A stretch of DNA of 43,793 nt from Thauera phenolivorans (GCF_001696715.1 NZ_MBFM01000003.1:353585-397377); one strand, 5' to 3'. Counted from the first letter of the stretch, positions 20,599-28,743 are shown. The notes: generated by a model from the sequence alone, not told the origin. Numbers and translations: made by a program.

Positions 20599-20630
20599 GT
20601 TTGGACAAACGTGCCGCCCTGGCCTAAATT
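20599..20630 (+). promoter_or_regulatory. Candidate promoter of the LysR gene with overlapping perfect dyad
   Basis: A perfect dyad GTTTG-GA-CAAAC (20599-20610) overlaps TTGGAC (20601-20606), a possible -35. Eighteen bases later stands TAAATT (20625-20630), a possible -10. A dyad over its own -35 suits autorepression by a LysR protein. The promoter is inferred by eye. Confidence 0.35.
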
Positions 20631-20660
20631 GTTCAGCTTTCGCGAATGACGGAGCAGGTC

Positions 20661-21611
20661 GTGGACCGCTTTCACGCCATGCAGGTGTTCAACCGGATCG
20701 TCGAGCTCGGCGGCTTCGGCAAGGCGGCCGACAACCTCGGCTTGCCGCGCGCCTCGGTGACGACGGTGATCAAGCAGCTAGAGGCCCACCTCGGGGTGCA
20801 GCTCCTCCAGCGCACGACCCGCCAGGTGAGCCCGACGCCGGACGGCGAGGCTTTCTACGAGCGCAGCGTGCGCCTCCTCGCCGACCTCGAGGAGGCCGAG
20901 TCCTCGGTGTCGGAGGCGCGCCACAGCCCGACCGGCCTGTTGCGCGTGGAGCTGCCCGGTTCGCTCGCACGCCTCGTGGTGATTCCGGCGCTGCCCGCCT
21001 TTTGCGCCCGCTATCCCCGCCTCGAGCTGGAAATCGGCACCAGCGACCGTCCGGTGGACCTGGTGCGCGAAGGGGTGGATTGCGTGCTGCGCGCCGGCGC
21101 GTTCCACGACGCCCGGCTCGCAGCGCGACCGCTGCCGCCGCTGCCGCAGGTAAGCTGCGCCAGTCCGGCCTATCTTGCCCGCTTCGGCACGCCCTCGAGC
21201 ATCGAAGCGCTCGAGGGTCACCGCGCGGTCAGCTACTTTTCCGCGCTGTCCGGGCGGCGCTTCGATCTCGAGTTCAGCTGCGGCGGCGAACTGCGGTCCC
21301 GCAGCCTGCCCTCGCAGGTGGCGGTCAGCAACGCCGCGGCCTATGTCAGCGCCTGCGAGGCCGGGCTCGGCCTGATCCAGATCCCGCTCTACCACGTTCG
21401 CAGCCAGCTCGCGGCCGGCAGCCTGGTCGAGGTGCTCGCCGACTGCCGACCACGCGACCTGCCGCTGGCGGTGCTCTATCCGCCGCATCGCCAGCCTTCG
21501 CTGCGGGTGCGGGTGTTCATCGACTGGCTGGTGGCGGTCTTCGCAGAGGCGGGCTGGGTACGCGGCGAGGACCTCGGGCGGGGGCTGCGTGCGACGCTGG
21601 CGAGCGGCTAG
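20661..21611 (+). CDS. LysR-family transcriptional regulator
   Basis: A 316-residue LysR-type regulator. The N-terminal winged helix reads DRFHAMQVFNRIVELGGFGKAADNLGLPRASVTTVIKQLEAHLG; the C-terminal ligand domain follows from about residue 90 (LLRVELPGSLARLVVIPALPAF). I prefer GTG 20661 because GGAG sits 6 bp before it and relatives commonly begin at DRFHAM; ATG 20646 lacks a ribosome site. It is divergent from the suf operon by about 220 bp but need not regulate it. The ligand is unknown. Confidence 0.88.
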   Translation: MDRFHAMQVFNRIVELGGFGKAADNLGLPRASVTTVIKQLEAHLGVQLLQRTTRQVSPTPDGEAFYERSVRLLADLEEAESSVSEARHSPTGLLRVELPGSLARLVVIPALPAFCARYPRLELEIGTSDRPVDLVREGVDCVLRAGAFHDARLAARPLPPLPQVSCASPAYLARFGTPSSIEALEGHRAVSYFSALSGRRFDLEFSCGGELRSRSLPSQVAVSNAAAYVSACEAGLGLIQIPLYHVRSQLAAGSLVEVLADCRPRDLPLAVLYPPHRQPSLRVRVFIDWLVAVFAEAGWVRGEDLGRGLRATLASG

Positions 21612-21638
21612 ACTGGCGGCTTTTGCGGGGTGCTGCCG

Positions 21639-22460
21639 ATGACCGATTCACTTTCCCGCGCTGCGACACCGGTCGGGCTGTGGCTCGCCTTCCGCGGACG
21701 CGAGCTGCTGCTGGGCGAAGACGGCGCGCTGCCTTTCGGGGCCGCGCTGCAGGCGCTCGGCGGGCTGCCGCGCGGCGTGCAGTTTCTCGGCGACCTCGAT
21801 GGCCAGCCCTGCTACGGTGCCGAACTGGCGCACGACGCGCTCCCGCCCCCGGGCAGCGGATTCCACGACTTCAAGCGGCTCTACGGCCGCCTGCCGCCGG
21901 CCACCGCGGCGCTGGCGAACCGCGCGCTCGAGCTCGTCGAGTGGGATCGCACTCACCGGTTCTGTGGCGTTTGCGGCGCGCCAACCGCGCAGCCGGACGC
22001 GCGCAAGGTGCGCATCTGCTCCAATCCCGAATGCGGGCACGAGCATTACCCGCGGGTGTCGCCGGTGGTCATCGTCGCGGTCGAGCGCGGCGAGGAGATC
22101 CTGCTCGGGCGCTCGCCCCACTTCCCGCCCGGCTTCTACAGTGTGCTCGCCGGCTTCGTGGACGCCGGGGAGACCGCGGAGGAGGCGGTGCACCGCGAGG
22201 TGTTCGAGGAGGTCGCGCTGCGGGTGCGCGAGCTGCGCTACTTCGCCAGCCAGCCCTGGCCCTTCCCGCATTCGCTGATGCTCGGCTACCAGGCGGAATA
22301 CGCGGGCGGCGAGCTCGTGTGCGCCGCCGACGAGATCGAGGACGCCGCGTTCTTCCATGTCGATCGCCTGCCGGCGAACCTGCCCGGGCGCTTCACCATC
22401 GCGCACTGGCTGATGCGCGACTTCTGTCGCCGGCACGGGCGGGAACTGGCGAGCGCCTAG
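21639..22460 (+). CDS. nudC: NAD+ diphosphatase / RNA decapping Nudix hydrolase NudC
   Basis: A 273-residue NudC. It hydrolyses NAD(H) to NMN(H) and AMP and in E. coli also removes NAD caps from RNA. A four-Cys zinc ribbon (FCGVCGAP and ICSNPECGHEHYPR) precedes the Nudix domain. The Nudix box is GFVDAGETAEEAVHREVFEE, with Ala in place of the usual Gly after EE-V. The NudC-specific SQPWPFPHSLMLGY motif follows. ATG 21639 is used rather than an in-frame GTG at 21630. It is 27 bp downstream of the LysR gene. Confidence 0.94.
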   Translation: MTDSLSRAATPVGLWLAFRGRELLLGEDGALPFGAALQALGGLPRGVQFLGDLDGQPCYGAELAHDALPPPGSGFHDFKRLYGRLPPATAALANRALELVEWDRTHRFCGVCGAPTAQPDARKVRICSNPECGHEHYPRVSPVVIVAVERGEEILLGRSPHFPPGFYSVLAGFVDAGETAEEAVHREVFEEVALRVRELRYFASQPWPFPHSLMLGYQAEYAGGELVCAADEIEDAAFFHVDRLPANLPGRFTIAHWLMRDFCRRHGRELASA

Positions 22461-22542
22461 CGCCGGCACGCGCGTCGTTCCGCTCTACCGCGGCTGGCCC
22501 GTGGTGTATAAGAAACGGGAATCGACCGCCGGGGATAACGCC

Positions 22543-25101
22543 ATGAACACCGAGTCTGTCGCCGCCGACGCACCCTTCGCCCCCACCACCGGCCTGCCCG
22601 GGCTCGATGCGGTGCTGAGCGGGGTTCAGCGCGGCGACAACATCGTGTGGCAGATTCAGGCGCTCGACGAGTACGAGGCGCTCGTCACGCCCTACGCCGA
22701 GGCGGCGCGCCGCGCCGGGCGCCGGCTGATCTACTTCCGCTTCGCCTCGCACCGCCCGCTGCTCGCCGACGATGCCGGCGTCGAGATCCACCATCCGCGG
22801 CCGGCGGACGGCTTCGACGCCTTCGTCGACCAGGTGCATTCGGTGATCGACGCCACCGGGCGCGAGGCGATGTACGTGTTCGACTGCCTGTCGGAGCTCG
22901 CCGAGGCCTGGCAGTCCGACCGCATGATGGGCAACTTCTTCCGCCTCACCTGCCCGCGCCTGTTCGACCTCGACACGGTGACCTACTTCGGCGTGTTCCG
23001 GAAGCGCCACGCGCGCGCAGGGATGGAAGTGATCACCGCGACCACGCAGTTCCTGCTCGACGTCTTCCGCTGTCGCGGTCAGCTCTACCTGCGGCCGGTC
23101 AAGGTGCAGCACCGGTCGGCGGCGTCGATGAACCTGATCCATGCCTGGGAGGCGGGCGACCACTTCCGACCGGTCGCCGACAGCGGCACCGTGTCCGAGA
23201 TCCTGGCGGGCTCCGGCTGGCCCGGGCTCGAGGACGCCCTGATCGTCGACCACTGGAAGCGTCATTTCGCGGCAGCGCGGCGGGCGCGTGCGAGCGGCGA
23301 CCCCGCGGCACGCGCCGCCGCCTTCGGGCGGCTCGCGGCGATGCTTTTTCCCGACGATGCGGGCATGACCCGCCTGGTCCGCGAGTACCTCGAGCTCGGC
23401 GACCTGCTGGCGGTGCGCGACCGCATGATCGGCGTCGGCACCATCGGCGGCAAGGCGCTCGGCATGCTGGTGGCGCGCGCGATCCTGCGCCGCGAGCTGC
23501 CCGCAGTGCATGCGCGCCTGGAAGCGCACGATTCCTTCTACGTCGGCACCGAGGTCTTCGACACCTTCTTCGTCCATAACGGCTTGTGGTGGCTCCGCCG
23601 CCAGCAGCGCGAGCCGGCGACTTTCCTGCAGGGGCTGGACGAGGCCCACGAGCGCATCATGAACGGCAGCTTCTCCGGCTCGATCCTGCGCCAGTTCGAA
23701 GGCATGCTCGACTACTTCGGCGAGTGGCCCTACATCGTGCGCTCGAGCTCACGACTGGAGGACCGCTACGGCAACGCCTTCGCCGGCCAGTACGACAGTG
23801 TGTTCTGCATGAACCAGGGCACGCGCGAGAAGCGTCGCGCCGAGTTGCTCGACGCGGTGCGCAGGGTGTACGCCAGCACGCTCGGCGCGCAGGCGCTGCG
23901 CTACCGCGAGCGGCGCGGCCTGCTCGGCCACAACGAGCAAATGGCGCTGCTGATCATGCGGGTGTCGGGAACCGCCGGCCGGCGCTATTTCAACCCTCAC
24001 GCGGCAGGCGTGGGGCTGTCCTTCAATCCCTACCCGTGGAACCCGAGGATAGACATGCGCGCCGGCGTCGTGCGACTGGTCGCCGGTCTCGGCACGCGGG
24101 CGGTGGACCGCGCCGACGACGACTACACCCGGCTGGTCGCGCTCAATGCGCCCGAGCTGCGGCCCGAGCACAATTTCGGTGCAATCGCGCGTCATTCGCA
24201 GCGCCGGATGGACACCCTCGATCTCGAACAGGACCACGTCGTCAGCGGCCCCTTCCGCGAGTTCGTGGCGGATGATGACGATTTCCCGCTGGCGCTGTTC
24301 ACCTCGCGCGAGCAGGACGGCGGCCCCGTCTTCCTGACGTTCGACGGCCTGCTCGAGCGCACGCCCTTCGCGGCGGACATGCGCGCATTGCTGGCCAGCC
24401 TGCACACGGCCTACCGCCATCCGGTGGAGATCGAATTCGCACTCAACCTTCGTGCTGACGACAGCTACCGGATCAACCTGCTGCAGTGCCGGCCGATGCA
24501 GGTGCGCAACGCCGACGGCGCGGCAGTCACCGCACCGCCGGCGGGCGCGGCGCGCCTGCTGGCAGCTCGCGGCGCGGTGATCGGACCGAGCCGCGTCATC
24601 CGCCCCGACCGCGTCATCCTGGTGCGCACCGCAGGCTACGGCCGGCTCGGCCAGCCCGGCCGGCTCGCCGTCACGCGGCTGGTCGGCCGCATCAACCGCG
24701 TCAGCGGCGACCGCGTGCTGCTCGCCCTCGGTCCCGGGCGCTGGGGCTCGAGCGATCCCTGGCTCGGCATCCCGGTCGCCTTCGCCGAGATCAACCACGT
24801 CGCTGCGCTGTGCGAGGTGGTCGCGATGCACGAGAACCTGACGCCGGACGTTTCGCTCGGCACGCATTTCATCAACGAGCTGATCGAAGCCGACACGCTG
24901 TACTTCGCCCTTTTCCCCAACCGGGAGGACAACCTGCTCGACGAGGCGGCGCTGCTGCGGCGGCCTAACCGGCTGGCCGAACTGGTGCCCGATTCCGAGC
25001 GGTGGGCGGAGCTGGTTCATGTCGCCGATGTGGCGCCGGGCGAGCTGGTGCTCTACGCGGACGCCGAGCGCCAGGCGGTCGTCGTCACCGAAGGCGGATG
25101 A
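22543..25101 (+). CDS. Large PEP/pyruvate-binding (PPDK_N, ATP-grasp) domain protein of unknown function
   Basis: An 852-residue protein. Residues 1 to about 230 resemble a RecA/KaiC-like fold (TTGLPGLDAVLSGVQRGDNIVWQI, with AMYVFDCLSELA as a Walker B-like strand), but the GKT P-loop is absent. From about residue 295 a PEP synthase-type ATP-grasp domain follows: GVGTIGGKALGML, IVRSSSRLEDRYGNAFAGQYDSVF (residues 398-421) and the closing LLQCRPMQ. The C-terminal part of roughly 180 residues (LLALGPGRWGSSDPWLG, LGTHFINELIEADTLYF) is not the phosphohistidine or PEP-binding domain of PEP synthase. Therefore it is not a complete PEP synthase; substrate and product are unknown. ATG 22543 follows GGGG by 8 bp. 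It stands alone between nudC and the phasin-like gene. Confidence 0.85.
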   Translation: MNTESVAADAPFAPTTGLPGLDAVLSGVQRGDNIVWQIQALDEYEALVTPYAEAARRAGRRLIYFRFASHRPLLADDAGVEIHHPRPADGFDAFVDQVHSVIDATGREAMYVFDCLSELAEAWQSDRMMGNFFRLTCPRLFDLDTVTYFGVFRKRHARAGMEVITATTQFLLDVFRCRGQLYLRPVKVQHRSAASMNLIHAWEAGDHFRPVADSGTVSEILAGSGWPGLEDALIVDHWKRHFAAARRARASGDPAARAAAFGRLAAMLFPDDAGMTRLVREYLELGDLLAVRDRMIGVGTIGGKALGMLVARAILRRELPAVHARLEAHDSFYVGTEVFDTFFVHNGLWWLRRQQREPATFLQGLDEAHERIMNGSFSGSILRQFEGMLDYFGEWPYIVRSSSRLEDRYGNAFAGQYDSVFCMNQGTREKRRAELLDAVRRVYASTLGAQALRYRERRGLLGHNEQMALLIMRVSGTAGRRYFNPHAAGVGLSFNPYPWNPRIDMRAGVVRLVAGLGTRAVDRADDDYTRLVALNAPELRPEHNFGAIARHSQRRMDTLDLEQDHVVSGPFREFVADDDDFPLALFTSREQDGGPVFLTFDGLLERTPFAADMRALLASLHTAYRHPVEIEFALNLRADDSYRINLLQCRPMQVRNADGAAVTAPPAGAARLLAARGAVIGPSRVIRPDRVILVRTAGYGRLGQPGRLAVTRLVGRINRVSGDRVLLALGPGRWGSSDPWLGIPVAFAEINHVAALCEVVAMHENLTPDVSLGTHFINELIEADTLYFALFPNREDNLLDEAALLRRPNRLAELVPDSERWAELVHVADVAPGELVLYADAERQAVVVTEGG

Positions 25102-25347
25102 GCGCAGGCGGGGGGAGCGGAAAGCGGCTAGAATTCGTCGATTGATGCAACAATGTGAGCGCGGGGCGGTCGAAGCAGGCGAGCTGTTCCTGCCTGCGCT
25201 ACGGTCGGCGGGTGCGGGTGGGCGGCGTCAGCGCGCAAATGCTCCGATTGCGTTTTTCCATGACTTTTTCGCGCGAAATCCATCATTGATCTGCGATATT
25301 TTACGAACACCGGGCATGATCCCGGACCGCTTCACAGGGAGAACATC

Positions 25348-25815
25348 GTGTATTCACATCGCATCATCAACCAGCACCACGTCGATTCGTTGAGCAATCT
25401 GGAGCAGGTCGGCCAACTGACCCTCGAGTCGATCCGGGCCGCCTCCGATCTGTCCCTGCGCGCGATGCGCAGCCAGGCGCAGGCCGCACGGGCCTGGTCC
25501 AGCGCGCTCGCCACGGGACGCTTCGAGGTTCCCGCCGGGAACGCCCAGCTTGGCAGCCTGGTCCAGGAATCGGTGAGCCTGCTGACCCATCACTACGCGC
25601 AGCTGGTCCAGCTCGCGGAGTCGCAACTGCACTTGGCGCATCGCAGCACGCATGACGCGCTCGGCCAGCTGCAGCATTGGGTGCCGCGCGAGGGCGAGGC
25701 GGCACTCGAGGCCTTCGACCTGGCGGTGGACGCGGCTGACCGCTCGGCGGAGAGCTTTGCCGATGCGGTGGCGCGTGTCGTCCACATGGTCGACGAGTCG
25801 TCTCCGAGCGAGTGA
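25348..25815 (+). CDS. Phasin-like protein
   Basis: A 155-residue, mostly helical protein similar in layout to phasins, which coat polyhydroxyalkanoate granules. It has Gln/Ala-rich amphipathic helices (ESIRAASDLSLRAMRSQAQAARAW and HYAQLVQLAESQLHLAHRSTHDAL) with no signal peptide or membrane helix. The start is GTG 25348, preceded by AGGGAG at 6 bp; no ATG fits better. The gene is monocistronic, with a 246-bp leader region and a strong hairpin after the stop. The family call rests on composition and helical pattern, so it is moderate. Confidence 0.65.
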   Translation: MYSHRIINQHHVDSLSNLEQVGQLTLESIRAASDLSLRAMRSQAQAARAWSSALATGRFEVPAGNAQLGSLVQESVSLLTHHYAQLVQLAESQLHLAHRSTHDALGQLQHWVPREGEAALEAFDLAVDAADRSAESFADAVARVVHMVDESSPSE

Positions 25816-25869
25816 AGCGTGCGGGCAGCTGAGGCCGCCGCAGCCTCGATCGCCAACCGCTGCGACCTG

Positions 25870-25908
25870 TCGCCCCCGCCGTCGCCGCCCGGCGAGCGGG
25901 GGCGATTT
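25870..25908 (+). terminator. Nested hairpin terminator after the phasin-like gene
   Basis: A perfect 10-bp stem (TCGCCCCCGC at 25870-25879 pairing with 25896-25905) encloses a second perfect stem TCGCC-GCCC-GGCGA and is followed by TTT. It separates the phasin-like gene from the convergent dmpR. The T-run is short, so efficiency is uncertain. Confidence 0.55.
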
Positions 25909-25919
25909 CGCGTCGGTCT

Positions 25920-27611
25920 TCAGCGCTCGCCGTCGTGCTTCTTTAGGCGGTAGTTCAACTGCGGCCGGGTCATGCCGAGCAGGCGGGCGGCAGCGGCCAG
26001 ATTGCCGTTGGCGCGTTCGACCGCGCGGCGCAGCAGGCTCTGCTCGAAGTCTTCGAGCGGGATGCCGGCGTCGAGCAGGGCGTCGTGCACATCGCCTTCG
26101 GCAGCGACGGTGGGTAGCCGGGCCTGCGGCTCCCGAAGCTTGCCGTCGGCGCCGACACCGGCCTGCGGGGGCATGACTGGCGCGCCGCCGATGAAGAGGT
26201 GTTCCACCTCGATCCAGCCGTTGCCCGGCGCGAGGATCACGCCGCGTTCGAGCACGTTCTGCAGTTCGCGCACGTTGCCTGGCCAGTGCTGGGCCTTGAG
26301 CGCGTTCATCGCCTTGTCGGTGATGCCGGCGACGCGCTTGTCGTGCAGGCTGCAGAAGCGCGCGATCATGCCGTCGACGAGGGCGGGGATGTCGGCGATG
26401 CGCTCGCGCAGCGGGGGGATCGTGACCGGATAGACGTTCAGGCGGTAGAAGAGGTCGCGGCGGAAGCGGCCTTCCTCGACCGCATCGTGCAGATTCACAT
26501 TGGTCGCCGCGACCAGGCGCACGTTGATCTTGCGCGTCTGTTCGCTGCCGAGGCGCTCGATCTCGCCCTCCTGCAGCACCCGCAGCAGCTTGGCCTGGGC
26601 CGACAGCGGGAGTTCGCCAACTTCGTCGAGGAAGAGCGTGCCGCCGTCAGCGCGCTCGAACTTGCCCGCGCGCGCGGCGTGGGCGCCGGTGAACGCGCCC
26701 TTTTCGACGCCGAACAGCTCCGACTCGATCAGCTCGTCGGGCAGGGCCGCGCAATTGACCGCGACGAAGGGCGCGTCGCGGCGCGGGCTGAGGTCGTGCA
26801 GCGCATGGGCGAAACGCTCCTTGCCCACCCCCGTCTCGCCGAGCAGCAGCACGGTCACCTTGGTCGTCGCGGCTTTCACCACCAGGTCGTAGGCGTGCTG
26901 GAAGCCGGTGGAGCTGCCGATCAGGTCGGGAATGCGGCGCCGGCAGGCGAGGCTCTGGCGCATCGCTTCGACCTGCTCGCGCAACTCGAGCAGGCGGCCG
27001 ACGATCGAGTCGGCCTCGAAGTAGGGGGTGAACTCCTGGGCGTCGGGCCATTCCTCGACCGGCTTGCCGACGATCCGGCAGCGCTCCGCGCCGGCGGCGG
27101 CGCACTCGACCTCGCGGAAGGGGATGAAGCGGCCCATGAAGTAGCTGGTGAAGCCCGACGCGTAGCCGACCTGCATCCAGCACACCGGATGTTCGGCCTG
27201 GCCGAACTCCTTCAGGTGGACTTCGGCCTCCCACGCGTGGCTCCAGCGGAATTCCCCGTAGAAGTGGCCCTTCTCGACGTCGACCTCGAGCCGAACCGGG
27301 TCGGTGTGTACGCAGCCCTCGAGGGTGTGCAGCTGGGGGCCGACGAGGAAGGACTCGATCGTGGTAGCGTCGCCGCGCAGCTTGCGCGCGAGTTCGGCAT
27401 CGCGCTGGCCCGAGGCGAAGCCCATGCGGGTGAGGATGCGGCGCGCCTGCTCCATGCCGACCGATTCGATCAGCTCCTTGCGCAGCGCCGACAGCGCGGC
27501 GGTGTGGAGCAGCACCATGCGCTGTTCCCCGAGCCAGATCAAGCCGTCGTCGGGAGAGAAGCGCAGCATCTCGCGCAGGTCCGTACTCGGCGGATAGTGA
27601 ATGCTGCTCAA
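25920..27611 (-). CDS. dmpR: Phenol-responsive sigma-54 activator, DmpR/PoxR/MopR type
   Basis: A 563-residue enhancer-binding protein that activates the phenol hydroxylase operon when bound to phenols. The N-terminal sensor (XylR_N plus V4R) keeps the pocket and zinc residues known from MopR: His95 and Trp123 match MopR His106 and Trp134, and Cys144, Glu167, Cys170 and Cys178 match its zinc tetrad by spacing. The AAA+ domain has GETGVGKE (Walker A), the sigma-54 contact loop GAFTGA, and [12 protein letters not shown]. The C-terminal Fis-type helix-turn-helix is [26 protein letters not shown]. It is divergent from the ferredoxin gene; a sigma-70 promoter covered by a dyad lies upstream. Confidence 0.95.
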   Translation of the reverse strand: MSSIHYPPSTDLREMLRFSPDDGLIWLGEQRMVLLHTAALSALRKELIESVGMEQARRILTRMGFASGQRDAELARKLRGDATTIESFLVGPQLHTLEGCVHTDPVRLEVDVEKGHFYGEFRWSHAWEAEVHLKEFGQAEHPVCWMQVGYASGFTSYFMGRFIPFREVECAAAGAERCRIVGKPVEEWPDAQEFTPYFEADSIVGRLLELREQVEAMRQSLACRRRIPDLIGSSTGFQHAYDLVVKAATTKVTVLLLGETGVGKERFAHALHDLSPRRDAPFVAVNCAALPDELIESELFGVEKGAFTGAHAARAGKFERADGGTLFLDEVGELPLSAQAKLLRVLQEGEIERLGSEQTRKINVRLVAATNVNLHDAVEEGRFRRDLFYRLNVYPVTIPPLRERIADIPALVDGMIARFCSLHDKRVAGITDKAMNALKAQHWPGNVRELQNVLERGVILAPGNGWIEVEHLFIGGAPVMPPQAGVGADGKLREPQARLPTVAAEGDVHDALLDAGIPLEDFEQSLLRRAVERANGNLAAAARLLGMTRPQLNYRLKKHDGER

Positions 27612-27751
27612 GACCGATCTCCTCCGTATCCCGTCTATGTGCGGGTTGTCAGGGTGTCTGGATGCGGACGTACGCGAACCGATGACGCGCGTGCGACTCC
27701 CGCATCCTACCGACCGGCACGAGCTTGTGGCGAACCCTGCCGGATCGCAAT

Positions 27752-27780
27752 AATATCGAGATTTTTAATCGATAGTTCAA
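27752..27780 (-). promoter_or_regulatory. Candidate sigma-70 promoter of dmpR
   Basis: On the minus strand TTGAAC (27780-27775) and GATATT (27757-27752) are separated by exactly 17 bp, about 140-170 bp before the dmpR start. It is the best promoter match in the dmpR-ferredoxin gap. A possible weaker plus-strand pair (TTGTGG at 27725, AATAAT at 27749, 18-bp spacer) could serve the ferredoxin. Confidence 0.45.
27754..27774. promoter_or_regulatory. Dyad TATCGA-N9-TCGATA, candidate operator (site 1)
   Basis: A perfect 6-bp inverted repeat with a 9-bp spacer, occupying the spacer and part of the -10 of the dmpR promoter and the probable start region of the ferredoxin transcript. It contains ATCGAGATT, a 9-mer that returns in two other promoter regions of this cluster. 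A protein bound here would control both divergent genes. Confidence 0.45.
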
Positions 27781-27870
27781 TCTTGCTTGATTCTCCTTCG
27801 GGACCGCGGCACAGTCATCGGCTGACGGGCCACCCGCGGGGGAGCGGCCAAAACCACGAGAACGAGGCAC

Positions 27871-28188
27871 ATGGATAAGCGGTTTTCCGTCCTGATCGAG
27901 AACACAGGGGAAAGATTCAACTGTGGCAGCAACCAGAATCTGCTGCGCGGCATGGAGGTACTCGGCCGCAGGGGGATTCCCGTGGGCTGCCGTGGCGGCG
28001 GTTGCGGGGTGTGCAAGGTGCACATCCTCAGCGGCGAGTATCACACCCAGCGCATGAGCCGGTCCTGCCTGTCGGTGGAGGAGGAGGCGGAAGGCATCGT
28101 CCTCGCCTGCAAGGCCTTCCCCGACAGCGACGTCACGCTGAGGGTGATCGGCAAGATGTGCAAGGCGGTGAACAACGTCGCCGCTTGA
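27871..28188 (+). CDS. dmpQ: [2Fe-2S] ferredoxin, DmpQ/XylT type
   Basis: A 105-residue plant-type [2Fe-2S] ferredoxin. Cluster cysteines are Cys40, Cys45, Cys48 and Cys80 (GCRGGGCGVCKV ... LACKAF). The segment IPVGCRGGGCGVC followed by LSGEYHTQRMSRS closely matches XylT, which re-reduces oxidised iron in catechol 2,3-dioxygenase and so protects it from substrate inactivation. In the classic dmp and xyl operons this gene lies directly before the dioxygenase; here it is a separate unit upstream of the sigma-54 promoter, divergent from dmpR and closed by its own terminator. Confidence 0.88.
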   Translation: MDKRFSVLIENTGERFNCGSNQNLLRGMEVLGRRGIPVGCRGGGCGVCKVHILSGEYHTQRMSRSCLSVEEEAEGIVLACKAFPDSDVTLRVIGKMCKAVNNVAA

Positions 28189-28213
28189 GCGCCGCCTCCA
28201 GCCTGCCGAAAGG

Positions 28214-28245
28214 GCCGCTTCCGGGAGACCGGGGCGGCTTTTTTT
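28214..28245 (+). terminator. Rho-independent terminator after the ferredoxin gene
   Basis: GCCGCTTCCGG-GAGA-CCGGGGCGGC forms a GC-rich hairpin with a small internal mismatch, followed by seven T residues. It isolates the ferredoxin transcript from the phenol hydroxylase promoter downstream. Confidence 0.85.
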
Positions 28246-28291
28246 CGTCTTGGCCAGGGGGTGCGGGTTGTTGCGGCGCAATAAACTGGAG

Positions 28292-28326
28292 TGATCAAAT
28301 GATCAGCTCAACTTGCCAATTGATCA
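28292..28326 (+). promoter_or_regulatory. Upstream activator sites for DmpR (two)
   Basis: UAS1 is TGATCAAATGATCA (28292-28305) and UAS2 is TTGCCAATTGATCA (28313-28326). Both resemble the XylR/DmpR enhancer consensus TTGANCAATTGATCAA. Their centres are about 21 bp apart, two helical turns, and lie roughly 115-140 bp upstream of the predicted sigma-54 start site, as expected for enhancer binding. Confidence 0.75.
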
Positions 28327-28363
28327 TTTGGTGACCTTATGAATCTATAAGACTGCTGATAAA

Positions 28364-28381
28364 TCTCGATAGAAATTGAGA
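28364..28381. promoter_or_regulatory. Dyad TCTCGAT-N4-ATTGAGA, candidate operator (site 2)
   Basis: An inverted repeat with 6 of 7 symmetric positions between the activator sites and the sigma-54 promoter. Read on the minus strand it contains ATCGAGATT, the 9-mer of sites 1 and 3. It lies in the AT-rich bend region where IHF commonly binds in such promoters, so a protein here could block looping. Confidence 0.4.
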
Positions 28382-28411
28382 ATTTGCGATTTAACAGCAC
28401 CTTATCGGAAC

Positions 28412-28427
28412 TGGCACGCGACTCGCT
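28412..28427 (+). promoter_or_regulatory. Sigma-54 promoter of the phenol hydroxylase operon
   Basis: TGGCAC at 28412-28417 is the -24 element. The GG at 28413-28414 and the GC at 28425-28426 are exactly 10 bp apart, as sigma-54 requires. The -12 element reads TCGCT rather than TTGCA, a mild deviation. Transcription should begin near 28438, about 42 bp before dmpK. Confidence 0.8.
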
Positions 28428-28479
28428 TTATAAGACGCGGCGACAGACTTCGCTGAACCAAATGGATGGAGTTCTGCAA

Positions 28480-28743
28480 ATGGAGAATGAAAAGCCCGCT
28501 CTCGACACCAGCCGCAAGTTCGTGCGGCTCATCGAGCGTCGCCCGGACGGCTTCGTGGAGTTCGAGTTCGCGATCGGCGAGCCGGAGCTCTACGCCGAGA
28601 TGCTGCTGCCGGCCGACGCCTACGAGGCGTTCTGCCAGACAAACGAAGTGATTTATCTCGAACCCCGCGACGAGTCCGCGGAAGACGACGGTTCCGGTCT
28701 CGACTGGAACCTGCACCAGGCAACCCACCAGCGATTCCGCTGA
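28480..28743 (+). CDS. dmpK: Phenol hydroxylase assembly subunit P0 (DmpK)
   Basis: An 87-residue protein, first gene of the hydroxylase operon. DmpK is needed to obtain active oxygenase in vivo, probably by helping iron loading or assembly of the diiron component, but it is not needed for turnover in vitro. The family signature FVEFEFAIGEPELYAEMLLPADAYEAFC is clear. ATG 28480 is chosen because GGAG lies 8 bp before it and the family length is about 90 residues; in-frame ATGs at 28462 and 28384 lack a good site. Confidence 0.9.
   Translation: MENEKPALDTSRKFVRLIERRPDGFVEFEFAIGEPELYAEMLLPADAYEAFCQTNEVIYLEPRDESAEDDGSGLDWNLHQATHQRFR

Noticed and set aside
22393-23649. Long antisense open frame across nudC and the ATP-grasp gene
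   Set aside because: It mirrors codon bias of the real genes and shows no recognisable domain.
27725-27740. Possible sigma-54 promoter of the ferredoxin gene (GG...GC)
   Set aside because: Spacing is 8 bp, and no other GG-N10-GC with a matching -24 box was found in the gap.
28384-28480. N-terminal extension of dmpK from an earlier ATG
   Set aside because: That start overlaps the sigma-54 promoter and the predicted transcription start, and has no ribosome site.
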